From Victivallaceae bacterium (GTDB lineage Bacteria; Verrucomicrobiota; Lentisphaeria; Victivallales; Victivallaceae), in contig JAEDIJ010000004.1 in assembly GCA_016292515.1 (NCBI GenBank), positions 37,030-101,029 on the forward strand: a DNA stretch of 64,000 nucleotides, given 5' to 3'. Below, piece by piece: positions 1-8,267 of the stretch. Within the stretch, counting starts at the first letter, position 1. Every line of letters starts with the position of its first letter. The position numbers and the translations under genes were made by a program. A model generated the notes under the pieces. It made no database searches, was not told the origin of the DNA, and saw nothing but the letters and a program-made list of their open reading frames with translations.

Positions 1-699
1 CAGTTTTATCATTCTCGCGCGGCGGACGACGCCCGGGAGTTTCTGTTGGGAAATGCCCCAGAATTGACGCCGGAGCAGATCTGTTTTGTGCGTTACAACG
101 ATCCGATCCTGCTCAAAGGCGAGGGATTGGGCGATCCCGAAGAAATGGGCAGCTGGGAAAAAACCAACGGTTATATCCGGCAGATCTGCGTCGCGTGGGA
201 GATCCCGGAGAGAGAAGCGATCTATATGGTCTGCGGTTTTTCCGAGGAGCGGATGCAGTACTGGAAACCCAATCGTCTGATCCGCAAAAAATTCCATCGC
301 ACGGCGCAGGCGCAGGATGAGATGTTGAAGTCCGCCCGTACCTATTTGCTCAACAATCTCGCCGCCAATCTGACGACGGAGGAGATCAATCGGGTGCGTT
401 ACACCTATCCCGTTTTGGCGGAAACCGATTTGGACGTCAACTTCAATACCGATTTGAAAATGGATGCGGACAAGGTCGAAAAAACCAAGGAGAGGATGAA
501 AAAATCCCGTCAGTATTCGCTCATCTGGGAGATCGCGGATCGCCGGGTGGTCTTTTCCGGCTATTCCTCGCCGGAATTGACCGGGTGGGACATCCTTTTC
601 GCCGGTATTCTGACGCCGGACGAAGTGGCGAAACACACGCTTCACGTGGTCAAAAATCCGGATGATTTCAACACGCAGTTGATTCCGGAAGTAAAATAG
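1..699 (+). CDS. Hypothetical protein with internal duplication (5' partial)
   Basis: The reading frame is open from base 1, so the gene starts upstream of the window; 232 codons are visible. I do not recognise the family. The visible protein contains two related units about 100 residues apart (visible residues about 22-90 and 124-197). Each has an L-T-x-E-x-I-x-x-V-R-Y-x-x-P-x-L segment followed about 40 residues later by a W-E-I-x-x-R segment and an aromatic G-[FY]-S motif. There are no membrane segments or cysteine clusters. It lies 11 bp before yicC and is probably in the same transcription unit. A TTG codon at 46 could be an internal start, but nothing marks it as the true one. Confidence 0.75.
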   Translation, partial: QFYHSRAADDAREFLLGNAPELTPEQICFVRYNDPILLKGEGLGDPEEMGSWEKTNGYIRQICVAWEIPEREAIYMVCGFSEERMQYWKPNRLIRKKFHRTAQAQDEMLKSARTYLLNNLAANLTTEEINRVRYTYPVLAETDLDVNFNTDLKMDADKVEKTKERMKKSRQYSLIWEIADRRVVFSGYSSPELTGWDILFAGILTPDEVAKHTLHVVKNPDDFNTQLIPEVK

Positions 700-710
700 T
701 CGAGGTCACT

Positions 711-1589
711 ATGTTCAGTATGACAGGATTCGGCAAGGCGGAAGGCGAGATCTCTCCCGGCAGCGTCTTGACGTTGGAAATTTCTTCGGTCAACCGCAAA
801 CAGTTTGAGTTGCGCTGCAATCTGCCGCCGGAATTCAATTCCTTTGAAAGCGGCGTCCGGCAGAGACTCGCCGCCGTGATCTCGCGCGGTTCCGTGTCGC
901 TGCGCGGCAGTTGGCACTGCGAGGGAAATCGCGTTTCCTCGACCAGGATCGATCAGGAATTGCTCCGCGCGCTCGTCGAAAACTGCCGGGCGGTGCGCAA
1001 GGCGTGTCAGCTGGATGAAAACGTCAACGTGGAAACGCTGGTTTCCGCGCCCGGCGTCATTTCCGGCAACGTTTTCGACCCCGATGCTCCCGGCATTGAA
1101 GAAGCCTTTTTTGCGGTGCTCGACGCGGCGATCGGCCGTTATCAGCAAATGCGCGCCGTCGAGGGCGAGGCGTTGAAACAGGATACCTTGAAACGGTTGC
1201 AACTGCTTCGGGAAACGCTTGAAAAAATCGAACCGATCGTCGCGAAAATCCCCGAATTGCAGAAACAGCGCATCCTCGGCAAATTGAAAGCAGAGCGCAT
1301 CCCCGTGCCCGCCAATGACGAGCAACTTTTGCGCGAAGTGCTTTTTTATGCCGATCACGCCGATGTGACCGAGGAGATCACGCGCCTGAAAAGCCATTTC
1401 GCGCAGTTTCAGAATTTTCTGCAATCGGATCGCCCGGTCGGCAGGAGCATGGATTTTTTGATTCAGGAGTCTTTCCGCGAGATCACGACGCTCGGCAACA
1501 AAGCCGGAGGCGTGGAAGTTTCGCCGTTGCTTGTCCTCTTTAAGAGCGAATTGGAAAAACTGCGTGAGCAGATTCAAAATGTGGAGTGA
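711..1589 (+). CDS. yicC: YicC family endoribonuclease
   Basis: The 292-residue protein opens with the family signature M-T-G-F-G at residues 4-8 and has the usual YicC length. The C-terminal half carries the conserved acidic helical segment (DVTEEITRLKSH, then GRSMDFLIQE), which is the DUF1732 region. YicC proteins are endoribonucleases linked to RNA turnover and stationary-phase survival. The gene is followed after 6 bp by cysE and then yggS, so it is probably co-transcribed with them. The start at 711 puts three residues before the signature; a second ATG nine bases downstream is an alternative. Confidence 0.92.
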   Translation: MFSMTGFGKAEGEISPGSVLTLEISSVNRKQFELRCNLPPEFNSFESGVRQRLAAVISRGSVSLRGSWHCEGNRVSSTRIDQELLRALVENCRAVRKACQLDENVNVETLVSAPGVISGNVFDPDAPGIEEAFFAVLDAAIGRYQQMRAVEGEALKQDTLKRLQLLRETLEKIEPIVAKIPELQKQRILGKLKAERIPVPANDEQLLREVLFYADHADVTEEITRLKSHFAQFQNFLQSDRPVGRSMDFLIQESFREITTLGNKAGGVEVSPLLVLFKSELEKLREQIQNVE

Positions 1590-1595
1590 TTTTTT

Positions 1596-2504
1596 ATGGC
1601 GGATCTTGATTTGAAAACGCTTGCCGCGCAACTGGATGCGACCTATCTTGACAACGTCGGCGTCAATCCCGGCGGCTTCGACGATCTGCCGCGCCGCAAC
1701 GAAGTGATCGCGCTGACGGAGAAGTTGCTCGAATTGCTTTATCCCGGTTTTGTCCGCAAGTTTGAGGAAAAAACAACCGAGGGCAAGTTGCGCGCCGTCC
1801 GCGGCGAATTGCTCGGTATGCTTCAACGCACGATGCGCCGCCCCTGCAAGGATGCACCGAAGTGTCCCGCTCCCGAAAAGTGCGGGCAACCGGATTCCCG
1901 GTGCGTCGTGATCGCCGACAGCGTGATCGCCGCGCTGGTGCCGTTGCGCGAGATCGTCAAGTTTGATATCGCCGCCGCTTTCATCGGAGATCCCGCCGCG
2001 AAAAATTACGACGAGATCATCGTCAGTTATCCGGGATTGAAAGCGATCACCATTCAGCGATTGGCGCATCTGCTTTATCAGCAAAAAGTTCCGCTTATTC
2101 CGCGGATGATGACCGAGTACGCGCACACCGTGACCGGCATCGACATCAACCCCGGGGCACAACTCGGCAAAGGCATTTTCATCGACCACGGCACCGGCGT
2201 CGTCGTCGGCGAAACGGCGGTCATCGGGGACAATGTCCGCATCTATCAAGGCGTTACGCTGGGCGCAGTGAGTTTCCCGAAAGACGCCTGCGGGATGTTG
2301 ATCAAAGGCAACAAACGCCATCCGACGATCGGCAACAACGTGACGATCTATTCCGGTGCGTCGGTCTTGGGCGACGTGACGATCGGCGACAATGCGGTCG
2401 TCGGCGGCAATGTCTGGTTGACGGAAAGTCTGCCGCCCGGAGCGAAAATCACAGCACGTCCGCCGGAGCATACGGTAAAACTCGCTTCGGAGCGGCAAAA
2501 GTGA
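1596..2504 (+). CDS. cysE: Serine O-acetyltransferase
   Basis: This enzyme acetylates L-serine with acetyl-CoA, the first step of cysteine synthesis. The 302-residue protein has a helical N-terminal domain and a left-handed beta-helix of hexapeptide repeats from about residue 180, including the catalytic-site region GIFIDHGTGVVVGE. It resembles the longer EpsC/SAT subgroup. An inserted segment at residues 84-103 has four cysteines spaced 6, 6 and 7 apart, which is unusual and could bind a metal or be redox sensitive; that is inference. It overlaps yggS by 4 bp (GTGA), implying translational coupling. Confidence 0.93.
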   Translation: MADLDLKTLAAQLDATYLDNVGVNPGGFDDLPRRNEVIALTEKLLELLYPGFVRKFEEKTTEGKLRAVRGELLGMLQRTMRRPCKDAPKCPAPEKCGQPDSRCVVIADSVIAALVPLREIVKFDIAAAFIGDPAAKNYDEIIVSYPGLKAITIQRLAHLLYQQKVPLIPRMMTEYAHTVTGIDINPGAQLGKGIFIDHGTGVVVGETAVIGDNVRIYQGVTLGAVSFPKDACGMLIKGNKRHPTIGNNVTIYSGASVLGDVTIGDNAVVGGNVWLTESLPPGAKITARPPEHTVKLASERQK

Positions 2505-3172
2505 GCATTCAGGAAAATTACCGTATCTTGGCGGCGGCGGTCGCTGCCGCGGCGAAGCGGGCGGATCGCGATCCCGAAGAGGTGTTGTTGCTCGCCGTCA
2601 CCAAAAGCGTCGATTTGCCGCAGGTGCAAGAGCTTTACGATCTCGGCGTGCGTCATTTCGCGGAAAACCGCGAGCCGGAATTGCTCCGCAAGACGGCGGC
2701 GATGCCGGACGATATCGTATGGCATTTTATCGGACCATTACAGTCCAACAAGGTGCGCAAGGTCGTCAAAAACGCGCAGGTGATCCACGCTTTGGATTCC
2801 ATTGCCCTGATCGAGCGCGTCGACCGCATTTGCGGCGAGGAAAACCGTCATCCCGATGTGATGCTTGAAGTCAACGTTTCCGGCGAAACAAGCAAAGGGG
2901 GCTTCACGGTATCGGAAGCCGCGGGCGCGGCGAAAGTCGCGGCAAATTGTAAAAATATCCATTTTGTCGGATTGATGACGATGGCGCCCAATCACGCGGA
3001 GGAGGCTGTCTTGCACCAGGTTTTCGGCGGACTTGCCGCCTTGCGCGATCAATTGGAAAAAGATTTGGGACTTTCTCTGCCCGTTCTCTCGATGGGAATG
3101 AGCGGCGATTTTGCGAGTGCCATCGCCTGCGGCGCAACGATCGTGCGCATCGGAACGGCACTTTTTGTGTAA
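2501..3172 (+). CDS. yggS: YggS family pyridoxal phosphate homeostasis protein
   Basis: This is a 223-residue single-domain fold-III PLP protein. The PLP lysine lies in the AVTKSVD motif near residue 34; HFIGPLQSNK and the late SMGMSGDF and VRIGTALF motifs are standard for the family. YggS/PLPBP binds PLP without known catalysis and buffers free PLP and amino-acid pools. The GTG start at 2501 overlaps the cysE stop. The usual GENR/GENY motif reads AENRE here. Confidence 0.94.
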   Translation: MSIQENYRILAAAVAAAAKRADRDPEEVLLLAVTKSVDLPQVQELYDLGVRHFAENREPELLRKTAAMPDDIVWHFIGPLQSNKVRKVVKNAQVIHALDSIALIERVDRICGEENRHPDVMLEVNVSGETSKGGFTVSEAAGAAKVAANCKNIHFVGLMTMAPNHAEEAVLHQVFGGLAALRDQLEKDLGLSLPVLSMGMSGDFASAIACGATIVRIGTALFV

Positions 3173-3259
3173 AATAAAAAGAACATTTCCGCCCCCTCTT
3201 ATTTTTTGCGTCATAAGAAAATTTTTGAGCGAAAAATAGCCGTTTTACGATAAAAACGC

Positions 3260-3287
3260 TTGACATTTCAAAAAGCGGAGTTATATT
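3260..3287 (+). promoter_or_regulatory. Promoter before the HTH gene
   Basis: A -35 box TTGACA (3260-3265), 16-bp spacer and -10 box TATATT (3282-3287) lie 54 bp before the ATG at 3341. The stretch 3173-3259 after yggS is AT-rich and shows no gene. Confidence 0.75.
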
Positions 3288-3340
3288 GTCAAAAAGGCAA
3301 TACGCCGGGGGAACAATTATCAAAATAAGGGATTGTAGTT

Positions 3341-3799
3341 ATGCCTGACATCAAGCAAGTTTTAAGCGATGAGATTCGCCGTCTCGCCCGCAAGGAGATC
3401 CGTATCGCCGTTCAGACGCTGGAAAAAACCGTTTCAACGCTTCGTCATCAGCTTTCCGAAGAGAAAAAAGCGGTCGCTTTGCTGGAAAAACGTTTGAATG
3501 GAATGGATAAAAACTGCACCGGCAAGTCCGCCGCCGCGCCCATCGCACCCGTCAAGGTGCGGCTGAATGCGAAAGGCATCGTGCGGCTTCGCAAGAAATT
3601 GAAATTGACGCAGGAAAAACTTGCTCTTTTGCTCGATGTCGCGACGCACACTGTCAGTTTGTGGGAGCAGGGCAAAACCTCTCCGCGTCAGTCCCAGAAA
3701 GAAAGACTTTGCGCGCTTCGCTCCGCCGGCAAGCGCGAATTGAAAAAACAACTTTCCGCGCTCAACGCGGAGGAAAAAGCGAAAAAGTCGCAGGCGTAA
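3341..3799 (+). CDS. XRE-type HTH protein with N-terminal coiled coil
   Basis: The 152-residue protein has a charged heptad-like coiled coil (residues about 12-52), a Pro/Ala linker, then a helix-turn-helix at about residues 85-115. In the HTH, LTQEKLALLLDVATHTVSLWEQGKTSPR matches Cro/CI-type recognition helices; W-E-x-G-x-x-x-P is the XRE hallmark. The tail is lysine-rich. It is likely a DNA-binding regulator that dimerises through the coiled coil. It has its own promoter and sits 26 bp before frr, so the two may be co-transcribed. Target unknown. Confidence 0.8.
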   Translation: MPDIKQVLSDEIRRLARKEIRIAVQTLEKTVSTLRHQLSEEKKAVALLEKRLNGMDKNCTGKSAAAPIAPVKVRLNAKGIVRLRKKLKLTQEKLALLLDVATHTVSLWEQGKTSPRQSQKERLCALRSAGKRELKKQLSALNAEEKAKKSQA

Positions 3800-3825
3800 G
3801 CGGACTTTTCCCGAGGTAGAGAAAA

Positions 3826-4395
3826 ATGTACAATTGTGAAATCGAACTTCTGCTCGACACGGTCGAGGAATATATGCTCAAAAGCGAGGACGCGCTGAAA
3901 AATTCTTTCGCCGCGATCCGCACCGGCAAGGCTTCTCCCTCGCTCGTAGAGGGGTTGATGATCGACTATTACGGCACGTCGACGCGTTTGCGCGACATTG
4001 CCGGGATTACGACGCCGGAGGCGCGGCTTCTCGTCATTCAGCCGTGGGACGCGCACGCCGTCGCCGCGATCGAAAAGGCGATCCTCGCTTCCAACATCGG
4101 CATCACGCCGATGAGCGACGGCAAGACGATCAAATTGCCGATCCCGCCGTTGAGTCAGGAACGCCGCGCCGCGCTTTCCAAGCAGGCGAAAGGCGAAGCC
4201 GAAGATGCCAAAGTGTCGCTCCGCAATATCCGCCGCGAGGGCAATGAAACCGCCAAAAAAGCGGAAAAGGACGGTAATCTTACCGAGGACGAGTTGAAAA
4301 AGATGCTCGACGACATCCAGAAAATGACCGATCGGTACATTGCAAGTTTCGACGCGCTGCTCGCCGAGAAGGAAAAGGAATTGATGACGGTTTAG
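3826..4395 (+). CDS. frr: Ribosome recycling factor
   Basis: RRF works with EF-G to split post-termination ribosomes. The 189-residue protein has the family pattern: the RTGKASPSL motif near residue 30, LPIPPLSQERR near residue 105, and the long C-terminal helix AKKAEKDGNLTEDELKK. The start ATG at 3826 follows the GAGGTAGAG ribosome-binding region. The gene ends just before a strong terminator at 4414-4450. Neighbouring tsf and pyrH, common partners elsewhere, are absent. Confidence 0.97.
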   Translation: MYNCEIELLLDTVEEYMLKSEDALKNSFAAIRTGKASPSLVEGLMIDYYGTSTRLRDIAGITTPEARLLVIQPWDAHAVAAIEKAILASNIGITPMSDGKTIKLPIPPLSQERRAALSKQAKGEAEDAKVSLRNIRREGNETAKKAEKDGNLTEDELKKMLDDIQKMTDRYIASFDALLAEKEKELMTV

Positions 4396-4413
4396 TCCGC
4401 GGGAGTCTTCTCC

Positions 4414-4450
4414 AAACCGCTTCAATCGAGTTTGAAGCGGTTTTTTCTTT
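4414..4450 (+). terminator. Rho-independent terminator after frr
   Basis: A perfect 12-bp stem (4414-4425 with 4432-4443, arm AAACCGCTTCAA) with a 6-nt loop runs into a T-tract. Confidence 0.93.
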
Positions 4451-4479
4451 TTGCAAAATCATCGTTTTTGCTGTATATT
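4451..4479 (+). promoter_or_regulatory. Promoter of metX-metW
   Basis: TTGCAA (4451-4456), exact 17-bp spacer and TATATT (4474-4479). It starts directly at the T-tract of the frr terminator. Transcription would begin near 4486, leaving a leader too short for a SAM riboswitch. Confidence 0.8.
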
Positions 4480-4490
4480 ATAAAAATGAT

Positions 4491-5636
4491 TTGAGGAGTA
4501 ACGTTAAAATCGAAAACACCGCTACATTGATCACGCTCCCGCAGGAGTGCCGTTTAACGGAGGATTTGCCGCTGGATTGCGGACGCTCTCTCAAGGACGT
4601 TGTCATCCGCTATGAAACAGTCGGCGAACTCAATGCCGACGCTTCCAACGCGGTATTGATCACGCACGCTTTGACGGGCGACGCCCACGTTTGCGGCAAA
4701 CACGATGTTTCCGACCGCAAAAGCGGCTGGTGGGATGAAATGGTCGGTCCCGGCAAATATATCGATACCAACCGTTACTTCGTCATCTGCTCCAATGTGC
4801 TGGGCGGCTGTTCCGGTTCGACAGGCCCGCAGTCGATCGACCCCGATACGGGAAAACCGTACCACCTTGACTTCCCCGTCATCACCGTGCGCGATATGGT
4901 GCGGGCGCAGAAGCGGCTCGTCGATATGCTCGGGATCCGTCAGTTGCTCGCAGTGGTCGGCGGTTCGATGGGCGGGATGCAGGTGTTGCAATGGGCGGTC
5001 GATTATCCCGATGCGATGCGTGCGATCGTCCCGATCGCGACGGCGGCGAGCTATTCGCCGCAGAATATCGCGTTTGACTGGGTCGCTCGCGACGCCATCC
5101 GCTCGGATGCGAATTGGAAAAACGGCGACTATCCTCCCGATGATCCGCCGGGGAGAGGTCTGGCGGCGGCGCGGATGCTCGCTCATATCACCTATCTTTC
5201 CGAAGAATCGCTCGGCCGCAAATTCGGCCGTAATTTACAGGACAAGTCGGAGTACGATTTCGATTTCGCTCACGATTTTGCCGTAGAGAGTTACTTGGAG
5301 CATCAGGGCAAACGCTTCGTCGAACGCTTTGACGCCAACGCCTATTTGTACATTACGCGGGCGACCGATTATTTTGATCTGACGGCGGAAACGGACGGCG
5401 ATCTCGCCAAGGCGTTTGCCAACGTTTCGGCGAAATTTCTGATCGTTTCCTTTTCAAGCGACTGGCTTTTTCCGACGCGGCAGTCGCGGCTGATGGTCGA
5501 AGCGTTGTTGCGTGATCGCAAGGAGGTTTCTTTCTGCGAGATCCAATCCGGCTACGGGCACGACGCCTTTTTGCTGGAAGTCGACAGGCTCGGGCGTATG
5601 GTGCGCGATTTCCTGCGTCAAGTGGAGGTGAAATAA
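4491..5636 (+). CDS. metX: Homoserine O-acetyltransferase
   Basis: The enzyme acylates homoserine with acetyl-CoA (or succinyl-CoA) for methionine synthesis. It is an alpha/beta-hydrolase fold with nucleophile Ser159 in GGSMGG and a triad completed by Asp324 (SSDWLFP) and His357 (YGHDAF), numbered from the TTG at 4491. The oxyanion region NVLGGCSGSTGP is intact. The start is uncertain: a GAGGAG ribosome-binding sequence sits at 4492-4497, so translation may begin just downstream at a non-ATG codon (ATC 4509 or TTG 4527) rather than at 4491. metW follows with a 1-bp overlap, the classical metXW pair. Confidence 0.93.
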   Translation: MRSNVKIENTATLITLPQECRLTEDLPLDCGRSLKDVVIRYETVGELNADASNAVLITHALTGDAHVCGKHDVSDRKSGWWDEMVGPGKYIDTNRYFVICSNVLGGCSGSTGPQSIDPDTGKPYHLDFPVITVRDMVRAQKRLVDMLGIRQLLAVVGGSMGGMQVLQWAVDYPDAMRAIVPIATAASYSPQNIAFDWVARDAIRSDANWKNGDYPPDDPPGRGLAAARMLAHITYLSEESLGRKFGRNLQDKSEYDFDFAHDFAVESYLEHQGKRFVERFDANAYLYITRATDYFDLTAETDGDLAKAFANVSAKFLIVSFSSDWLFPTRQSRLMVEALLRDRKEVSFCEIQSGYGHDAFLLEVDRLGRMVRDFLRQVEVK

Positions 5637-6250
5637 TGTTTGAGCGACGCGATCTTGACGTCAACCGCCGGCGCGACCTTGAAGTCATCGCCGGACTGGT
5701 TCAGCCCGGGGACCGTGTACTCGACCTCGGTTGCGGAGACGGTATCTTTTTGAAGCAGTTGAAAGAGGAGCGCGGCGCCGATGTGCTCGGCATTGAGATC
5801 GACGCCGATTCGATCGGCCGCTGTATCGCCAACGGAGTTCCCGTGATTCAGGGCGACTTGGACAATTCGCTGGATTTCGCCGAGGATCATTCGTTTGATC
5901 TTGTCGTCGTCAGCCATACCTTGCAGGAGATCCGGCGTCCCGATCTCCTGTTGAAACATATCGTGCGCGTCGGCAAACGTGCGGCGGTGAGTTTTCTTAA
6001 TTTCGCCCATTGGCGTTGCCGTTTGCAACTGCTCGCGGGCAAAATGCCGCGCAACGCCCAGTTGCCTTATCAATGGTACAATACGCCCAACATCCACTTG
6101 GGGACGATCGCCGATTTTCGCGATACGTGCCGGGAATTCGGGATCGAGATCGTGCAGGAAACGCCGATCGCGGCGCGTTTCCCGATGTTGAGCCGCCGGA
6201 TCCCGAACTTATTTGCCGTCAGCGCGGTTTTCGTGCTGGAAAAGCGGTAG
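5636..6250 (+). CDS. metW: MetW methyltransferase-like protein
   Basis: The 204-residue class I SAM-dependent methyltransferase fold has motif I DLGCGDGIFLKQL near residue 30, an acidic motif II (GIEID) and SHTLQEI for motif IV. MetW is the obligate partner of MetX in many Proteobacteria and PVC-type organisms and supports homoserine acylation. The ATG at 5636 shares its A with the metX TAA. Its last 42 bp overlap the 3' end of tilS on the other strand. Confidence 0.94.
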   Translation: MFERRDLDVNRRRDLEVIAGLVQPGDRVLDLGCGDGIFLKQLKEERGADVLGIEIDADSIGRCIANGVPVIQGDLDNSLDFAEDHSFDLVVVSHTLQEIRRPDLLLKHIVRVGKRAAVSFLNFAHWRCRLQLLAGKMPRNAQLPYQWYNTPNIHLGTIADFRDTCREFGIEIVQETPIAARFPMLSRRIPNLFAVSAVFVLEKR

Positions 6251-7564
6251 TTCCCGCAATTTGAAACGCACGCTTTTTTGGTGCGGCGAAGTCACGGCGC
6301 AAGCCGCCCCCTGTCGGACACCGGCAAACCAGAAAACTTTTCCTTTTGAATCGCGAAGTACCGGCAATGGAGGGAATGCGCTTTGCTTGCGGTCGATGCG
6401 AAGTTTTTTGAGTTTTTCCCGGGACTCTCTGCCGAAAGGGATCATCGTTTCGCCCTCTTTTGCGGCTCCGACGACGAACGGGCAGGGCAGGGCGCCGCAT
6501 TCAAAACGCGCTTCGTCGGGCGCGCAGGGCGTCCCGTCGTCCGGAATGACGCAAATTTGCTGATTTCCCCAAATGAGAGAGGTTTCCTTTTGCCAATTCC
6601 AGAGGACTTCCGGCGGAGCAGGGATCTCCAACGCGAACGACTTCCGCGTCAAAATCAGAGTAATGCCGCCGGAAAGCGTCAGACGACGGATTGGCGTTTC
6701 GTCGCCGGACAAGGCTTCATCCAGGCGGCGGATGTCGCCGCTTGTCGGGAGAAAATCGCTTCCCGTTTCTTCCTGAATATAGCGGCGAAGCAGTCGCGGG
6801 CGCAACGCTTCCGGAGCTTTGCGCCAGAAATCGGCTTTGCCGGGATCGCCCCCGGTGAAATAACTTTTTGTTGTTTCCTCCAAAAAAAGAGCGTCTTTTT
6901 CCAACGCTTCCAGCGCGGTGAGAAATCCTTTTTTTCCTCCGGGCGCCGCCGCGTAGAGGGCAGGGAGGATCTCATTCCGCAGACGGTTGCGGAAGTAGCG
7001 GCAGTCGGCGTTGCTTGAATCTTCGGCAAATTCCGTGATGCCGCGCTGACGGAGAAATTCGACAAGTTCCGCTTTGGCAAAGTTAAGCAAGGGACGCACG
7101 AAGCAGATCCCGTTGAGGCACGAGACGGCGCGCAGCGAGGTCGCGCCCGAAGCGTTGGCGCCGCGCCCCAGCCGGAGCAGGAGATTTTCCATGCGGTCGT
7201 CGGCGTGATGCGCGAGCAAAACGGCGTCGGCGCGGTATTGTTTGACCAGCGTCCGCCACGCCGCGAGACGCGCCTCGCGGGCGGCGTTTTCCAAATTTCC
7301 CTGATCGGAAACTTCCAGATCGACCTTTTGGAAGTCGATGCCGCGAGTCAAGGCGAACTTTTCGGCATTCTGCGCTTCGAGGTCGGACTCCGCGCCGCGG
7401 AGATGGTGGTTGAAGTGGATCGCGACGAAACGGTAGGAAAATTCCGGTTGCAATTCACGGACGATTTCAAGCAGCGCGGTACTGTCGGCTCCTCCGGAAA
7501 AGCCGATCAGAAGTGTTTTGGCATAAAATTTTGAAAAAATTTGCCGGCAAAGGTCATAATTCAT
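6209..7564 (-). CDS. tilS: tRNA(Ile)-lysidine synthetase
   Basis: TilS converts C34 of tRNA-Ile(CAU) to lysidine. The PP-loop SGGADST lies near residue 22, HFNHHLRG and HHADDRMENLLLRLGRGA follow at typical spacing, and the C-terminal domain ends with the FRxxGxR-like region VFWFAGVRQG. Length is 451 residues from the ATG at 7564; a TTG two codons earlier is less likely. The gene converges on metW and overlaps it by 42 bp. Its start region overlaps the rdgB promoter. Confidence 0.95.
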   Translation of the reverse strand: MNYDLCRQIFSKFYAKTLLIGFSGGADSTALLEIVRELQPEFSYRFVAIHFNHHLRGAESDLEAQNAEKFALTRGIDFQKVDLEVSDQGNLENAAREARLAAWRTLVKQYRADAVLLAHHADDRMENLLLRLGRGANASGATSLRAVSCLNGICFVRPLLNFAKAELVEFLRQRGITEFAEDSSNADCRYFRNRLRNEILPALYAAAPGGKKGFLTALEALEKDALFLEETTKSYFTGGDPGKADFWRKAPEALRPRLLRRYIQEETGSDFLPTSGDIRRLDEALSGDETPIRRLTLSGGITLILTRKSFALEIPAPPEVLWNWQKETSLIWGNQQICVIPDDGTPCAPDEARFECGALPCPFVVGAAKEGETMIPFGRESREKLKKLRIDRKQSAFPPLPVLRDSKGKVFWFAGVRQGAACAVTSPHQKSVRFKLRELPLFQHENRADGK

Positions 7565-7592
7565 TTGCAAAAATCCCGTTTCTTGTTATAAT
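7565..7592 (+). promoter_or_regulatory. Promoter of rdgB
   Basis: TTGCAA (7565-7570), 16-bp spacer and a consensus TATAAT (7587-7592). The -35 box abuts the tilS start codon, so the two divergent genes share about 70 bp of regulatory DNA. Confidence 0.75.
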
Positions 7593-7637
7593 ATATGCCG
7601 GGTAAATGAAAATACCAAATATGGAGTGAGTTTTTTT

Positions 7638-8240
7638 ATGGCTTATATCGTCGTCGCAACAAAAAACGCCCACAAAGTGGATGAATTCCGCGCTTTGATC
7701 GGCGATCAGAATGTCGAGTTGAAATCATTGCTGGATTATCCGGATTTCCCCGAGATCGAAGAGGACGGCAAAAGTTTCAAGGAAAACGCTTCGATCAAGG
7801 CGCTCGCGGCGTGCAAATACTGCGACGTGCCCGCGTTTGCCGACGATTCCGGCTTGGAAGTCGAGGCGCTCGACGGCGCGCCCGGCATTTACTCCGCCCG
7901 CTACGCGCCGACGGGGCCCGAACGCATCGAAAAACTGCTCAAAGCACTTGACGGCAAGGAAAACCGCCGTGCCCGTTTCGTCTGCGTCATCGCGATCGCG
8001 GTCAACGGCGAAGTGATCGACACCTTTGAGGGCGAAGTCAAAGGGCGTATCGCGGATGCCCCCCGCGGCGAGGGCGGTTTCGGCTACGATCCCGTATTCA
8101 TTCCCGACGGTTACGACTGCACCTTTGCGGAGTTGCCCGCCGAAGAAAAAAATAAAATCAGTCATCGCGCCCGCGCGTTCGCCAAGGCGATGGAATTTGT
8201 CGAAGACCAGATGTCCGTGCTGGACAACGATTTTCTTTAA
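7638..8240 (+). CDS. rdgB: XTP/dITP diphosphatase (RdgB/HAM1)
   Basis: This house-cleaning pyrophosphatase removes non-canonical purine nucleotides (XTP, dITP). The 200-residue protein has the VVATKNAHKV N-terminal substrate loop, FADDSGLEVEALDGAPGIYSARYA with the catalytic Asp, GEGGFGYDPVF, and SHRARAF near the C terminus. The ATG at 7638 is chosen over an in-frame GTG at 7626 because GGAG at 7623-7626 is a correctly placed ribosome-binding site for 7638. Probably co-transcribed with the decarboxylase downstream. Confidence 0.95.
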   Translation: MAYIVVATKNAHKVDEFRALIGDQNVELKSLLDYPDFPEIEEDGKSFKENASIKALAACKYCDVPAFADDSGLEVEALDGAPGIYSARYAPTGPERIEKLLKALDGKENRRARFVCVIAIAVNGEVIDTFEGEVKGRIADAPRGEGGFGYDPVFIPDGYDCTFAELPAEEKNKISHRARAFAKAMEFVEDQMSVLDNDFL

Positions 8241-8267
8241 ATCCAAATTCGGAAAGGACCCCATTTT

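Noticed and set aside
642-2498. Long minus-strand open frame opposite yicC and cysE
   Set aside because: Mirror of two conserved genes with no motifs of its own.
4486-4525. SAM riboswitch before metX
   Set aside because: The leader between promoter and coding start is too short for any known SAM riboswitch.
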